The notes: generated by a model not told the origin, from the letters alone. Positions 46,749 through 56,075 are shown, numbered from the stretch's first letter. The stretch is 64,000 bases of DNA from JAAXHB01 sp965221635 (GCA_965221635.1 OZ244902.1:2418001-2482000), one strand, 5' to 3'. Program-made: numbers and translations.

Positions 46749-47660
46749 GTGGATGCCTTGGTGGTGATCGCCGGAATGTCCGGCGCGGGGCGCACCCAGG
46801 CCGCCAAGAACCTGGAAGACCTCGGGTGGATGGTGATCGACAACACCCCGCCGCCGTTGATGTTCGAGATCGTGAAAGGCACACGCAACCTGGGTGAGGG
46901 CCTGGGCGCGCCCGCGGCGGTGGTGATCGGAACGGGCCGCCACCCGGCCGATTTCGAGGCACTCGCACGTGACCTTCGCGAGCGGTTCGACGGCCTCACG
47001 GTTCTGTTCATGGACGCCTCCACGGACACGCTGGTGCGCCGCTACGAATCCACCCGCCGTCCCCATCCCAGCATCGACATGGGACGCACCGAATCCGCTG
47101 GTGTGCCTGCGTCGCCGCACGCGCCGCAGGGGCCGAAGGGTCTAGCCGAGTCCATCGAGGTGGAACGGGCTTTGTTGGCGCCGTTGAAGCAGGCCGCGGA
47201 TGTGGTGATCGACACCACCGATCTCAACGTGCATCAGCTTCGCCTGCGCATGATGGACCTGTTCGGACGTGACGGCTCACGCTCGGCGATGGTCACCAGC
47301 GTTATGTCGTTCAGCTACGCGCAGGGCGTCCCCCGAGACGCCGACATCGTGATCGACTGCCGCTTCCTGCCCAACCCGCACTGGGTGGAAAGCCTCCGGC
47401 CCCTCAGCGGCCTCGACTACGCCGTGTCGGGCTACCTCAAGGCGCAAGCAGTCACAGTGGACTTCCTGTCGCATCTTGAGGGGATGCTCGAGTTTCTGAT
47501 GCCCCATTTCGTAACCGAAGGCAAGTCGTTCCTCACGCTGGCGTTCGGCTGCACCGGCGGCCGCCACCGTTCGGTGGCCGTAGCCGAGCACGTGACCAAC
47601 CTGCTCAACTCCTGGGGTTACGAACCATCAGTAACCCACAGAGACCTAAACCCCCACTAA
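46749..47660 (+). CDS. rapZ: RNase adapter / nucleotide-binding protein RapZ (YvcJ family)
   Basis: 303 residues from GTG 46749. The P-loop is GMSGAGRTQAAKNLEDLG, typical of the family. Other landmarks are GWMVIDNTPPPLM, VLFMDASTDTLVRRYESTRR, SVMSFSYAQGVPRDADIVID, DCRFLPNPHWV, and the C-terminal FGCTGGRHRSVAVAEH. The protein binds nucleotides, and in Enterobacteria it adapts sRNA decay; its actinobacterial role is less clear. A short insert (AGVPASPHAPQGPKGL) lies in the middle. In most actinobacteria yvcK and whiA follow, but here gap begins after only 51 bp. Confidence 0.95.
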   Translation: MDALVVIAGMSGAGRTQAAKNLEDLGWMVIDNTPPPLMFEIVKGTRNLGEGLGAPAAVVIGTGRHPADFEALARDLRERFDGLTVLFMDASTDTLVRRYESTRRPHPSIDMGRTESAGVPASPHAPQGPKGLAESIEVERALLAPLKQAADVVIDTTDLNVHQLRLRMMDLFGRDGSRSAMVTSVMSFSYAQGVPRDADIVIDCRFLPNPHWVESLRPLSGLDYAVSGYLKAQAVTVDFLSHLEGMLEFLMPHFVTEGKSFLTLAFGCTGGRHRSVAVAEHVTNLLNSWGYEPSVTHRDLNPH

Positions 47661-47697
47661 CCCCCCAGCCTCGCCGCCCGCGCCGATTGATGGCGCG

Positions 47698-47703
47698 TAG
47701 CCT
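47698..47703 (+). promoter_or_regulatory. TAGCCT -10 box of gap, leaderless arrangement
   Basis: TAGCCT is followed by 8 nt and then ATG 47712. The 51-bp rapZ-gap gap has no Shine-Dalgarno, which fits a leaderless transcript for the glycolytic operon. Confidence 0.55.
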
Positions 47704-47711
47704 TTGGCGCC

Positions 47712-48737
47712 ATGAGCATTCGCGTTGGAGTGAACGGATTCGGTCGCATCGGTCGCAACTTCTTCAGAGCGGCACGATCCGGCGGCGCAGGGGTTGAACA
47801 CACAGGCGTGGACATCGTGGCCGTCAACGACTTGGGTTCGATAGACACGATGGCCCACTTGCTGGCCCACGACTCCGTACACGGCCGCCTCGACGATGCG
47901 GTGACCGTGAACGGTGACGTGATCTCGGTGGGAGATCAGGAGTTGAGGGTGCTGTCGGTGCGCAACCCCGAGGAGTTGCCCTGGGGCGACCTGGGAGTGG
48001 ACGTGGTGGTGGAATCCACCGGCATTTTCACGTCGCGTGACGCCGCCGCCCGCCACCTGGACGCTGGGGCGCCAAGGGTGGTGGTGTCGGCCCCGTCGAA
48101 GGGCGCCGACAAGACGTTCGTGAAGGGCGTGAACGACCAAGACTTCGAGCCGTCCACCGATTTTGTGGTGTCCAACGCGTCGTGTACCACGAACTGTTTC
48201 GTGCCGATGGTGAAAGTCCTCGACGACGCCTTTGGGGTTGTGAAGGGATTGATGACCACCGTTCACGGCTACACCGGCGATCAGGCCCTGGTGGACGGCC
48301 CCCACTCGGACCTGCGCCGAGCCCGCGCCGCGGCGGTGAACATCGTGCCAACGTCCACCGGAGCGGCACGCGCCACCAGCCTGGTGCTGGCCGCCATGGC
48401 CGGTCGCCTCGACGGGATCTCGCTGCGCGTGCCAATCCCCGACGGCTCGATCACCGACTTCACCGCAGTGCTGGAGCGCGACGTAACCGTGGACGAGGTG
48501 AACGCAGCCTTCGCCGCAGCGGCCGAGTCGGCGCCACTGGCCGATGTGCTCGATTACAGCGACGCGCCGCTGGTGTCGTCGGACATTGTGGGCTCGCCGG
48601 CCTCGTGCACGTTCGATTCGGGCCTCACCATGGCCATGGGCAACCTGGTGAAGGTGAACGGCTGGTACGACAACGAATGGGGATACTCCAACCGCCTGGT
48701 GGAAGTAGCCGCAATGGTCGGCGCCGCCAACCACTAA
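47712..48737 (+). CDS. gap: glyceraldehyde-3-phosphate dehydrogenase
   Basis: 341 residues, normal length. It oxidises glyceraldehyde 3-phosphate to 1,3-bisphosphoglycerate with NAD. The Rossmann start is VGVNGFGRIGRNFFRA, with VAVNDLG carrying the Asp typical of NAD preference. The catalytic Cys is in SNASCTTNC, the His in TTVHGYTGDQ, and the phosphate site in PTSTGAA. The C-terminus contains WYDNEWGYSNRLV. It opens the gap-pgk-tpiA glycolytic cluster. Confidence 0.97.
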   Translation: MSIRVGVNGFGRIGRNFFRAARSGGAGVEHTGVDIVAVNDLGSIDTMAHLLAHDSVHGRLDDAVTVNGDVISVGDQELRVLSVRNPEELPWGDLGVDVVVESTGIFTSRDAAARHLDAGAPRVVVSAPSKGADKTFVKGVNDQDFEPSTDFVVSNASCTTNCFVPMVKVLDDAFGVVKGLMTTVHGYTGDQALVDGPHSDLRRARAAAVNIVPTSTGAARATSLVLAAMAGRLDGISLRVPIPDGSITDFTAVLERDVTVDEVNAAFAAAAESAPLADVLDYSDAPLVSSDIVGSPASCTFDSGLTMAMGNLVKVNGWYDNEWGYSNRLVEVAAMVGAANH

Positions 48738-48789
48738 CCCCCAGTCCGCCCCTAACCACCATCCCGCCACTCCTCAAGGCCCGGAGACG

Positions 48790-49983
48790 ATGCCCCCCAC
48801 CACGCCTCTGCCGGTGCTGGAGGATCTAGGTGACCTTTCCGGGCGGTCGGTGCTTGTGAGGGTGGACTTCAATGTGCCGATGGGGGACGGCGAAGTGGCC
48901 GACGATCACAGAATCCGCGCGGCGCTGCCCACGCTGCAATGGCTGAAGGATCACAACCCGGCACGCATCACCGCGATCACCCATCTGGGTCGCCCCGCGG
49001 CGTCCGACGTTGAGGCAGCGGCATCGCAGCACTGGTCACCCTTGAGCGGCGAACCTCCGGCGGGCGCCGACCAGCGGCTGTCGGTTGCTCCGGTGCGGCG
49101 CCGTCTCAACGAGTTGATCTCCGGCGTCGACCTGACCGAGAACTTGCGCTTCCATCCAGGCGAGAAGGCAGGCGACCCTGATTTCGCCGCGGCGTTGTGC
49201 GAAGGCCACGACGTGTACGTGAACGACGCCTTCGGGGCGTGTCATCGTGGCGACGCCTCGATCGTGGGGCCTCCCCGGCTGCTTCCGGGTGCTGCCGGTC
49301 GGTTGGTGGCCCGCGAGGTGGAGGTGTTCGGCGCGCTGCGAGCGTCCCCGAGGCGGCCTTTCGTGGCGGTGCTCGGCGGCGCCAAGGTGTCGGACAAGCT
49401 GGGCTTGATCGAGGCGTTGACCGCCACGGTGGATTCGCTTGTGATCGGCGGGGCCATGTGTTTCACCTTTCTCAAAGCCCAAGGTCACAGCGTGGGGGCC
49501 TCCCTTTGCGAGGACTCCATGGTGGACCACTGCCGGGCGCTGCTTGACGGCCCCGCACGGATACACCTGCCCTATGACATCGTGGCCCTCAGCCCCGAAG
49601 GCAAAGTGGGCGAACCCTCAGCCGGGGGCGTTGTGCGCCAGTCCGGCGCAAGCCTCCCGGCGGGCTGGATGGGCGCCGACATCGGCCCCGGCAGCGCCGC
49701 GGAGTTCACCGACGTGATCCTCGACGCCGGAACGGTGCTTTGGAACGGCCCCATGGGAGTGTTCGAGGATCCCAGGTTCGCCGCCGGCACAGGGGCAGTG
49801 GCCGCGGCAATGGCCGACACCAGAGCGTTCACCGTGGTGGGCGGGGGCGACAGCGCAGCCGCGGCACGTCGCTTCGGCATCGACCGCGACGTGGATCACG
49901 TGTCCACCGGTGGCGGCGCAGCCCTGGAGTTCATGCAAACCGGCGACCTCCCAGGACTGGCAGCCCTGCGCCAACCCACCTGA
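48790..49983 (+). CDS. pgk: phosphoglycerate kinase
   Basis: 397 residues, normal length, starting at ATG 48790 with GGAG just upstream. It transfers phosphate from 1,3-bisphosphoglycerate to ADP. Signature segments are SVLVRVDFNVPM, ITAITHLGRPA, TENLRFHPGEK, VNDAFGACHRGDAS, VLGGAKVSDKLGLIEAL, VLWNGPMGVFE and the GGGDSAAAARRFG nucleotide loop with THVSTGGGA-like HVSTGGGAALEFM near the end. Second gene of the glycolytic operon. Confidence 0.97.
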   Translation: MPPTTPLPVLEDLGDLSGRSVLVRVDFNVPMGDGEVADDHRIRAALPTLQWLKDHNPARITAITHLGRPAASDVEAAASQHWSPLSGEPPAGADQRLSVAPVRRRLNELISGVDLTENLRFHPGEKAGDPDFAAALCEGHDVYVNDAFGACHRGDASIVGPPRLLPGAAGRLVAREVEVFGALRASPRRPFVAVLGGAKVSDKLGLIEALTATVDSLVIGGAMCFTFLKAQGHSVGASLCEDSMVDHCRALLDGPARIHLPYDIVALSPEGKVGEPSAGGVVRQSGASLPAGWMGADIGPGSAAEFTDVILDAGTVLWNGPMGVFEDPRFAAGTGAVAAAMADTRAFTVVGGGDSAAAARRFGIDRDVDHVSTGGGAALEFMQTGDLPGLAALRQPT

Positions 49984-50045
49984 CGCCCCGCCACAACCCT
50001 CAGCGCAACAGTGATGTTCACCCGAATCGTCAACAGGAGAAGCCA

Positions 50046-50906
50046 ATGCGACGCAAGGCCAACAAGCGCAAACGCGGCGACGAACCCGACATGACCGGCG
50101 CAACGTCCAGCGCCGGCGCCGGCCCGCAGCCGCGCATGCCGTTGATCAGCGGCAACTGGAAGATGAACCTCAACCACTTCGAGGCGATCACCCTGATCCA
50201 GAGGCTGGCTTACACAGTTGTGCCCGACGACTACCGACACGTCGAAGTGTCGGTGCATCCGTCGTTCACCAATCTGCGGTCGGTGCAAACGGTGCTTGAG
50301 GCCGATGACATCCCCATGGCACTGGGCGCTCAGGACTGCCACCCCGACGATTCGGGGGCGTTCACCGGCGAGGTGTCACCAGTGATGCTCGCCAAGCTCA
50401 ACGTGGGCTACGTGATCGTGGGTCACAGCGAACGCCGGGCCCTGTTCGTCGAGAGCGACCAGTTGGTGAACTCGAAGGCCCAGGCGGCGCTTCGCCACAA
50501 CATCACACCCATCGTGTGCGTGGGCGAAACGCTCGACCAGCGCCGCGCCGGCCAGGCCGAACAAGTGGTGGCCACCCAGGTCGAGGGCAGCCTGGCGGGC
50601 ATCGCCGGCGACACTGTGGCCGGCCTGGTGATCGCGTACGAGCCGGTGTGGGCGATAGGCACCGGCGAAACCGCCTCCGCGGCGCAAGCTCAAGCCATGT
50701 GCGCCCACATTCGGGGGCTGGTGGGGGAGCGCTGGGGCGATGATTGTGCCGAGTCGGTGCGCATCCAGTACGGCGGTTCGGTGAAACCGTCCAACGCCGC
50801 AGAGCTGATGAGCCAACCCGACATAGACGGAGCCCTCGTCGGCGGCGCAAGCCTCCAGTACGACGACTTCACCCGAATAGTCCAATACCGCCACTACACC
50901 ACATGA
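50046..50906 (+). CDS. tpiA: triosephosphate isomerase
   Basis: 286 residues from ATG 50046, which has AGGAG 7 nt upstream; the frame is open into pgk but that is rejected. The enzyme interconverts dihydroxyacetone phosphate and glyceraldehyde 3-phosphate. Seen are ISGNWKMNLNHFEA with the catalytic Lys, VGHSERRALF with the catalytic His, AYEPVWAIGTG with the catalytic Glu and loop 6, and RIQYGGSVKPSNA. There is an unusual hydrophilic N-terminal extension of about 30 residues beginning MRRKANKRKRGDEP. A shorter form could start at ATG 50136. Third gene of the gap operon. Confidence 0.96.
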   Translation: MRRKANKRKRGDEPDMTGATSSAGAGPQPRMPLISGNWKMNLNHFEAITLIQRLAYTVVPDDYRHVEVSVHPSFTNLRSVQTVLEADDIPMALGAQDCHPDDSGAFTGEVSPVMLAKLNVGYVIVGHSERRALFVESDQLVNSKAQAALRHNITPIVCVGETLDQRRAGQAEQVVATQVEGSLAGIAGDTVAGLVIAYEPVWAIGTGETASAAQAQAMCAHIRGLVGERWGDDCAESVRIQYGGSVKPSNAAELMSQPDIDGALVGGASLQYDDFTRIVQYRHYTT

Positions 50907-52123
50907 CCCCAGGTGACACCGCGTTGAAGGAGCGGTTGGATTCGATCCTGCTTGCCGGGGTGCGTGACGGAGTCGTTGCGGGTGCGATTGGGATTGTGGT
51001 GGATCGTGATGGGGTGATCTACTCGGGCGCGGCGGGGGAGCGGGTTCGGGGTTCTGGGGTGGCCATGAGCCCCGACACTGTGTGTGCGCTGCATTCGATG
51101 ACCAAGCCGATCACCTCCGTTGCGGCGATGCAACTGGTGGAACGGGGTGAGCTGTCGTTGGACGCACCGGCGGCGGAGGTGTGCCCCGACATCGGCGATT
51201 CGCAGGTGCTCGAAGGCTTCGACGATCAAGGTCAACCGGTGCTGCGGCCCCCCGCGAGCCCGGTGACATTGCGGAACTTGCTCACCCACACGTCGGGTTA
51301 CGTGTACGAACTGTGGAACCCCGACATTGTTCGCTTCACTGAGGTGACCGGCGGCCCTGGTATCACGTCTCGCGAAATGCGGGCGGTGCGGGTGCCGTTG
51401 ATGTTCGACCCGGGCACCCGCTGGGAGTACGGAATCGGCCTCGAATGGGTGGGACTGATGGTGGAGGCCGCCACCGGCATCACCCTCGGGCGGTACGTGC
51501 AACAACACGTGACCGAGCCGCTGGGAATGACCGACACCGGCTTCACCGCAACCCCGGAAATGGCGGATCGCATGGCAAAGCGCCACACCCGCGGCCGCGA
51601 CGCAACGCTCACTCCCTTCGTGCCCCCCGCACCCCCAGCCCCCGAGTTCGATTCCGGCGGGGGCGGTTTGCTGTCCACAGCGCTCGATTACGGGCGTTTC
51701 ATGCGCATGATCCTCAACAACGGCGAACTAAACGGCACCCGTGTGCTCGACACCGCCACCGTGAAAGCCATGTGTCAAAACCAAATGGGCGACGTGCGGG
51801 TGGCCACCCTCACAACGGCCATGCCGGATTCCACCAATGACCTGGCGCTGTTCCCAGCCGAGGAGAGGAGTTGGGGCCTCGGCTTCCAAGTTCACGAATG
51901 CGCCGGAAGCACCGGCCGCACCGCGGGGACGCTCTCATGGGCGGGTCTGGCCAACACGTATTTCTGGATCGACCGCCATAACGGCATAGCCGGCGCCTGG
52001 TTCAGCCAACTCCTGCCCTTCGCCGACGCCAAAGCGCTGGCCACTTACACCAAGTTCGAGACAGCCGTCTACAGCCACCTCACCCTGACCGCGCCGCGGG
52101 TCAGTCCTCCAAGGGCAGGTTGA
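50903..52123 (+). CDS. serine hydrolase, beta-lactamase/class C-like esterase family
   Basis: 406 residues from ATG 50903, overlapping the tpiA stop by 4 nt (ATGA). The SxxK nucleophile motif is HSMTKPITSVAAMQLVE; the second motif reads WEYGIG where YSN-like is usual. A conserved LRNLLTHTSGYVY and a late GGGGLLSTALDYGRFM are present. This pattern fits family-S12-like esterases and carboxypeptidase relatives rather than a dedicated beta-lactamase. No signal peptide is visible. Coupling to tpiA is odd, since secG normally follows. It overlaps the convergent amidohydrolase by 23 bp. The substrate is unknown. Confidence 0.9.
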   Translation: MTPGDTALKERLDSILLAGVRDGVVAGAIGIVVDRDGVIYSGAAGERVRGSGVAMSPDTVCALHSMTKPITSVAAMQLVERGELSLDAPAAEVCPDIGDSQVLEGFDDQGQPVLRPPASPVTLRNLLTHTSGYVYELWNPDIVRFTEVTGGPGITSREMRAVRVPLMFDPGTRWEYGIGLEWVGLMVEAATGITLGRYVQQHVTEPLGMTDTGFTATPEMADRMAKRHTRGRDATLTPFVPPAPPAPEFDSGGGGLLSTALDYGRFMRMILNNGELNGTRVLDTATVKAMCQNQMGDVRVATLTTAMPDSTNDLALFPAEERSWGLGFQVHECAGSTGRTAGTLSWAGLANTYFWIDRHNGIAGAWFSQLLPFADAKALATYTKFETAVYSHLTLTAPRVSPPRAG

Positions 52124-53354
52124 ACAGCGAGATTGCGTTTCCTCGGGCGAGTTTGTGTACCAAGTCGCCGGGTAGGTGACCGAACAGTTCTTGGGCGACT
52201 TCGCGTGAGTGGGGGAAGGTGCCGTCGCTGTGGGGGTAGTCGGTTTCGAACAGCACGTTGTCGATGCCCACTTCGTCGAGCAGTTTCATACCGGCGGTGT
52301 CCTTGAAGAAGCAGCTGTACACCTGCCGGTGGTAGTACACCGACGGCGGTTCGGGCAGCCGGTTCTCGCCTTGGGCCCAGCGGTGCGTCTTGTAGTTGTC
52401 GTCGGCTCGTTCGAGGTAGTACGGAATCCAGCCGATCTGACTCTCGGCGTACATCAGCTTCAGGTCGGGGTGGCGCACCAGCACCCCCGAGAACAGAAAG
52501 TCGATCATCGAAGCGGCGCTGTTGGCCGAAATCATCGCCGCGGTCACGATGGTGGGCGCATCCGGTGAGGGTTGAACGGTGCGAGTGCCCGACCCGATGT
52601 GCATGCACACAACCGTGCCGGTCTCCTCGCACGCCTCGAAGAACGGATCCCAGTGCCCGGTGTGGATCGACGGCAACCCCAGCCAGGCGGGCAGCTCCGA
52701 GAAGGCCACGGCGTTCACGCCACGGGCGGCGTTTCGGCGCACCTCCGCGGCCGCGAGTTGCGCGTCCCACAACGGCACCAAACACAACGCCAGCAGACGG
52801 CCATCGGAGTCACCGCACCATTCGTCCACCATCCAGTCGTTGTACGCCTCCACGCACAGCTTGGCGAGCTCCCTGTCGCTGCGCTCGGCGAACAGCTGCC
52901 CGCAAAAGCGCGGGTAGTTGGGGAAGCAAAGCGACGCCTCGGTGTGGTTGGCGTCCATATCCGCGAGGCGGGCTTTGGGTTCGTAGCAGCCGGGGCGGAT
53001 GTCGTCGTAGGTGACGCCTTGCATGGTCACCTCCTCGGGCGGGCGCCCCGCGCAGGCGATCATCTCCTTGATCTGGTAGCGGTGGTCTTCGTAATGCCAC
53101 CAGGCCGCCATCTTGTGCCCGGTGCCGGGACGCTCAACCCAGGCGCCGTTGCTGAGCGTCATCTCGCCTTGTGGTGCGATCACGATGCGAGGGCCAACGT
53201 CCTTGTACTTGCGAGGCAGGCGGTCCTGCCAAACGTGCGGAGGCTCCACCACGTGATCGTCCACACTGATGATCCTCGGAAAGTCCCCCAAGGTGGCCTC
53301 CCCGTCACCCGCGAGCGTCGTGTCTGCAACCGTGGTGCCCTCAGCGCTCGGCAT
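52101..53354 (-). CDS. amidohydrolase family 2 (ACMSD-like TIM barrel) protein
   Basis: 417 residues. The N-terminus RIISVDDHVVEPPHVWQDRL is the usual metal-site start of amidohydrolase-2 proteins (D-x-H). Later features are DMDANHTEASLCFPNYPRF, VCMHIGSGT with a ligand His, LKLMYAESQIGWIPYYLERA, and the terminal LFETDYPHSDGTFPHS carrying the conserved Asp. Such proteins are metal-dependent hydrolases or decarboxylases and are numerous in Acidimicrobiia and mycobacteria, often in catabolism of aromatic or steroid-like compounds. It lies 9 bp after the MBL gene on the same strand, so the two form an operon. The substrate cannot be read from the sequence. Confidence 0.9.
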   Translation of the reverse strand: MPSAEGTTVADTTLAGDGEATLGDFPRIISVDDHVVEPPHVWQDRLPRKYKDVGPRIVIAPQGEMTLSNGAWVERPGTGHKMAAWWHYEDHRYQIKEMIACAGRPPEEVTMQGVTYDDIRPGCYEPKARLADMDANHTEASLCFPNYPRFCGQLFAERSDRELAKLCVEAYNDWMVDEWCGDSDGRLLALCLVPLWDAQLAAAEVRRNAARGVNAVAFSELPAWLGLPSIHTGHWDPFFEACEETGTVVCMHIGSGTRTVQPSPDAPTIVTAAMISANSAASMIDFLFSGVLVRHPDLKLMYAESQIGWIPYYLERADDNYKTHRWAQGENRLPEPPSVYYHRQVYSCFFKDTAGMKLLDEVGIDNVLFETDYPHSDGTFPHSREVAQELFGHLPGDLVHKLARGNAISLFNLPLED

Positions 53355-53363
53355 CGTCCCAGC

Positions 53364-54707
53364 CTAAGCAGGTGACTCGGGGCGGGTGATGGCTTCGGAT
53401 TCGGCTGCGGCGGCTCGGTAGATGCTCTTGGACATGAGCGACGATTCGGCCATCCGCCGGGCGGCGTAAATCTCGGCGCGCACGGCGTGTGCCTGCCGGG
53501 ATTCGGGATCGGCCCTCACGGCGAGTTCGATCAGGTGGCACGCCAAGGGCAGGTCACCGGCGTCGGCCACCTCGGATGCACGGGCCGCGAACGCCGCCGA
53601 GCCTCCACCGAGGGCCACCACTTCGGCCGCGAGCGCCGATCTGGGCGCGGGTTTGAGTTCGGCGGGGTCGAGATCCCACCAGCCACCGTAGAGACGCCAA
53701 ATGTTGCGCACCACGAACTCGGGCTCGTCGTAGGTGGGCCGCATCCACGGGCGTGAAGTCCATTCGGTGGGCAGGCGCACCTCGTGGAGCACCTCGTCGA
53801 GGGTGGCCCCGGCGTTCATCATGTCGATCGTTTGGGTCACGAGCGATTCGAGCGCTTCGGCGAGGGTGGTGAGAATCTTGCGCACCCGCTTGGCGCCACG
53901 CACCGGCAGTCCGTGCGCGGGGAGCAGCAGTTCGGCGTTTAGTGTGGCCATGGTGCGCAACGCCGCTGCCCATTCGCGGGGGTAGCGCTGCACCTTCTGC
54001 GGGTTGCCGGCGTTGGGGAACACCCAGGCGAACAGGTCACCCACGCACAACGCCCGGTGCTGGGGAACCCACATCCAGGTGTGGTCGTCGGTTTCGCCCT
54101 TGTCGTGATGCAGGCGCATCTCCAGGCCGCCCACCTCCAGGGGCATCTCGTCGGTGTAGGTGCGGGTGGGCCACAAAATGTCGTCGCTTAGGTATCCGGG
54201 GCTGGCGCCGGCCACTTGCAGCGACGTGTTGGTGGGCATCCCGGCGAACTGGCGCAGGTTGATCACCTGATTGAACGTGCTGGTGGCCTGGTAGCGCTCG
54301 AAACGGGGTGGCAGGTTCTGATGTGCCACCACCTCGGGCCGGCGATGGCCTCGCCGGTCGGCGTCGGCGGCGAGCGGGCCGCTTCCGGCGACGTGATCGA
54401 GATGCCCGTGGGTGTACACCAGCGAGTTCACCGCGTCCGGTGTCCAGGTTCGCAGCGCTTTCACCACGTCGGCGCCGCTGAGCGGCCCTGAGGAGTCCAC
54501 GCACACCAGCCCGTCGTCGGTGTCGAAGATCACCATGTTGGAAAACGACTCCACCACGGCCACGCCGTCGTCCACTTCGCACAGTTCGTTGCTCACCCGA
54601 ATGGTGGGCTCGTCTGCCTCTTCGCTGTCGATCACCCGTGCGGAGAGTTCCAGCGGATCACGAGTGCGGATCAAGTGAGTGTCTCGAGGTGTCGGATGAA
54701 AGCTCAT
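53364..54707 (-). CDS. metallo-beta-lactamase-fold alkyl sulfatase-like hydrolase
   Basis: 447 residues. The metal motif is YTHGHLDHVAG (HxHxDH), with a later HHDKGETDDHTWMW, CVGDLFAWVFPNAGNP and LLPAHGLPVRG supplying further ligands. The C-terminal helical region with IWRLYGGWWDLDPAELKPAP resembles the dimerization domain of SdsA/BDS1-type alkyl sulfatases. The usual secretion signal and the C-terminal sterol-carrier-like domain of SdsA1 are absent, so it may be an intracellular relative. It is first in an operon with the amidohydrolase and divergent from the alpha/beta hydrolase. Activity on sulfate esters is inferred from the fold only. Confidence 0.85.
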   Translation of the reverse strand: MSFHPTPRDTHLIRTRDPLELSARVIDSEEADEPTIRVSNELCEVDDGVAVVESFSNMVIFDTDDGLVCVDSSGPLSGADVVKALRTWTPDAVNSLVYTHGHLDHVAGSGPLAADADRRGHRRPEVVAHQNLPPRFERYQATSTFNQVINLRQFAGMPTNTSLQVAGASPGYLSDDILWPTRTYTDEMPLEVGGLEMRLHHDKGETDDHTWMWVPQHRALCVGDLFAWVFPNAGNPQKVQRYPREWAAALRTMATLNAELLLPAHGLPVRGAKRVRKILTTLAEALESLVTQTIDMMNAGATLDEVLHEVRLPTEWTSRPWMRPTYDEPEFVVRNIWRLYGGWWDLDPAELKPAPRSALAAEVVALGGGSAAFAARASEVADAGDLPLACHLIELAVRADPESRQAHAVRAEIYAARRMAESSLMSKSIYRAAAAESEAITRPESPA

Positions 54708-54894
54708 GAGTCTGCCGATCTCCTTGATGTGCGAAGGCCTGGTTGGCTCACATTGTGGTGGCCCATTGTGCTTGACGATCTTCGCAGCGTGCGGTTGTGG
54801 TCGAATCTGGCAGGATGTTTGGTGCTGCTGCTAATTCGTGCCGGTTGGGTCGAGTGCATCGCGGCGAGTCGATCTCAATGAAAGGAACAGGATC

Positions 54895-55968
54895 ATGGAA
54901 GCGACGTTTGAACTGCCGGGCCGTCTCGGAGATCCGAACATGAGCCTGGGCACAGACCCGAGGGCGGACAGTCGCATGGTTGCCGCTCTGGCGCCGCTCG
55001 GGCTGGGCGACAACGTGCCCGCGCCCGAGGTGACCGCGGATTCGCCTGTGGATCGGATCGTTGCGGACGCAACCCGTGACGAGGCCGCCATGAGCAAACT
55101 GCCGATGGCTCTCGGTTACGGCAACCTGCCGCCCATCGAGGGTGTGGAGTCGCACACCGAGGTGATCACCGGCGTCGACGGCAACCAGATCAACCTGTAC
55201 GTGCATCGGCCTGACGGGTTGGAGGGCACAGCGCCGGGGGTGTTGCACATTCACGGCGGGGGAATGGCGATCCTGCAAGCCTCCGACCCGAACTACGTGC
55301 ATTGGCGCGAAACGCTCGCCAGCCTGGGTTTGGTGTGTGTGGGGGTGGAGTTCCGCAACGCCGCCGGGGTGCTCGGGCCGCACCCGTTCCCGGCTGGTCT
55401 CAACGACTGCACCTCGGCGCTGTTGTGGATGCACGCCAACAAGGCCGAGTTGGGGGTGTCCAAGATTGTGGTGTCGGGCGAGTCCGGCGGCGGCAACCTC
55501 ACGCTGGCCACCACCCTGAGGGCCGCCCAGGAAGGCAACCTCGCAATGATCGACGGTGTGTACGCGCAATGCCCGTACATCTCCGGTGCGTACGCCGACC
55601 CGCCCGCCGAGTTGCCGTCGCTGGTGGAGAACGACGCCTACTTCATCAGTTGCGCGATGATGGCGCCGCTGGTGACGGCCTACGACCCCAGCGGCACGAA
55701 TCGTGACAATCCGTTGGCGTGGCCGATCAATGTGAAGGTGGAAGACCTGCCGGACATGCCACCGCACGTGATCTCGCTGAACGAACTGGACCCGCTGCGC
55801 GACGAGGGTTTGGTGTACTACCGCAAGCTCGTGGCCGCAGGGGTGCCAACCGTGGGGCGGATGGTGACAGGAACGTGCCACGCCGGCGACGTGCTGATGC
55901 CCGCACACATGCCCGACGTGTACGCCGCATCAGCAAGAGACCTAGCCGGCTTCGCCTCCAGCCTGTAA
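54895..55968 (+). CDS. alpha/beta hydrolase, hormone-sensitive-lipase-like family
   Basis: 357 residues from ATG 54895, chosen because AAAGGAACAGG precedes it; the frame opens at 54838. The HSL-type oxyanion motif is HIHGGGMAI and the nucleophile elbow GESGGGNL. The acid is likely the Asp in NELDPLRDEG and the base the His in GTCHAGD. These enzymes hydrolyse short-chain esters. The first 100 residues form a variable cap. It is divergent from the MBL/amidohydrolase pair. No secretion signal is seen. Confidence 0.92.
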   Translation: MEATFELPGRLGDPNMSLGTDPRADSRMVAALAPLGLGDNVPAPEVTADSPVDRIVADATRDEAAMSKLPMALGYGNLPPIEGVESHTEVITGVDGNQINLYVHRPDGLEGTAPGVLHIHGGGMAILQASDPNYVHWRETLASLGLVCVGVEFRNAAGVLGPHPFPAGLNDCTSALLWMHANKAELGVSKIVVSGESGGGNLTLATTLRAAQEGNLAMIDGVYAQCPYISGAYADPPAELPSLVENDAYFISCAMMAPLVTAYDPSGTNRDNPLAWPINVKVEDLPDMPPHVISLNELDPLRDEGLVYYRKLVAAGVPTVGRMVTGTCHAGDVLMPAHMPDVYAASARDLAGFASSL

Positions 55969-56058
55969 CCCGCCCCGGCTCGCCTCGCCTGTCAGTCGCG
56001 GTGTGTGCTGCCACTGGGTAGTGGCGTAGTCCATCGTCACCGGCCAGGTGTTGCATCA

Positions 56059-56075
56059 CCAGGTGCTCCACCTGG
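56059..56075. terminator. small hairpin between alpha/beta hydrolase and secG
   Basis: CCAGGTG and CACCTGG pair around a 3-nt loop, nested in a wider imperfect stem (CACCGG at about 56039 with CCGGTG at about 56081). It may end hydrolase transcription. The rest of the 230-bp gap shows no gene. Confidence 0.35.

Noticed and set aside
49740..50045. Upstream extension of tpiA into pgk
   Set aside because: That part overlaps pgk in another frame, whereas ATG 50046 has a clear AGGAG ribosome-binding site.
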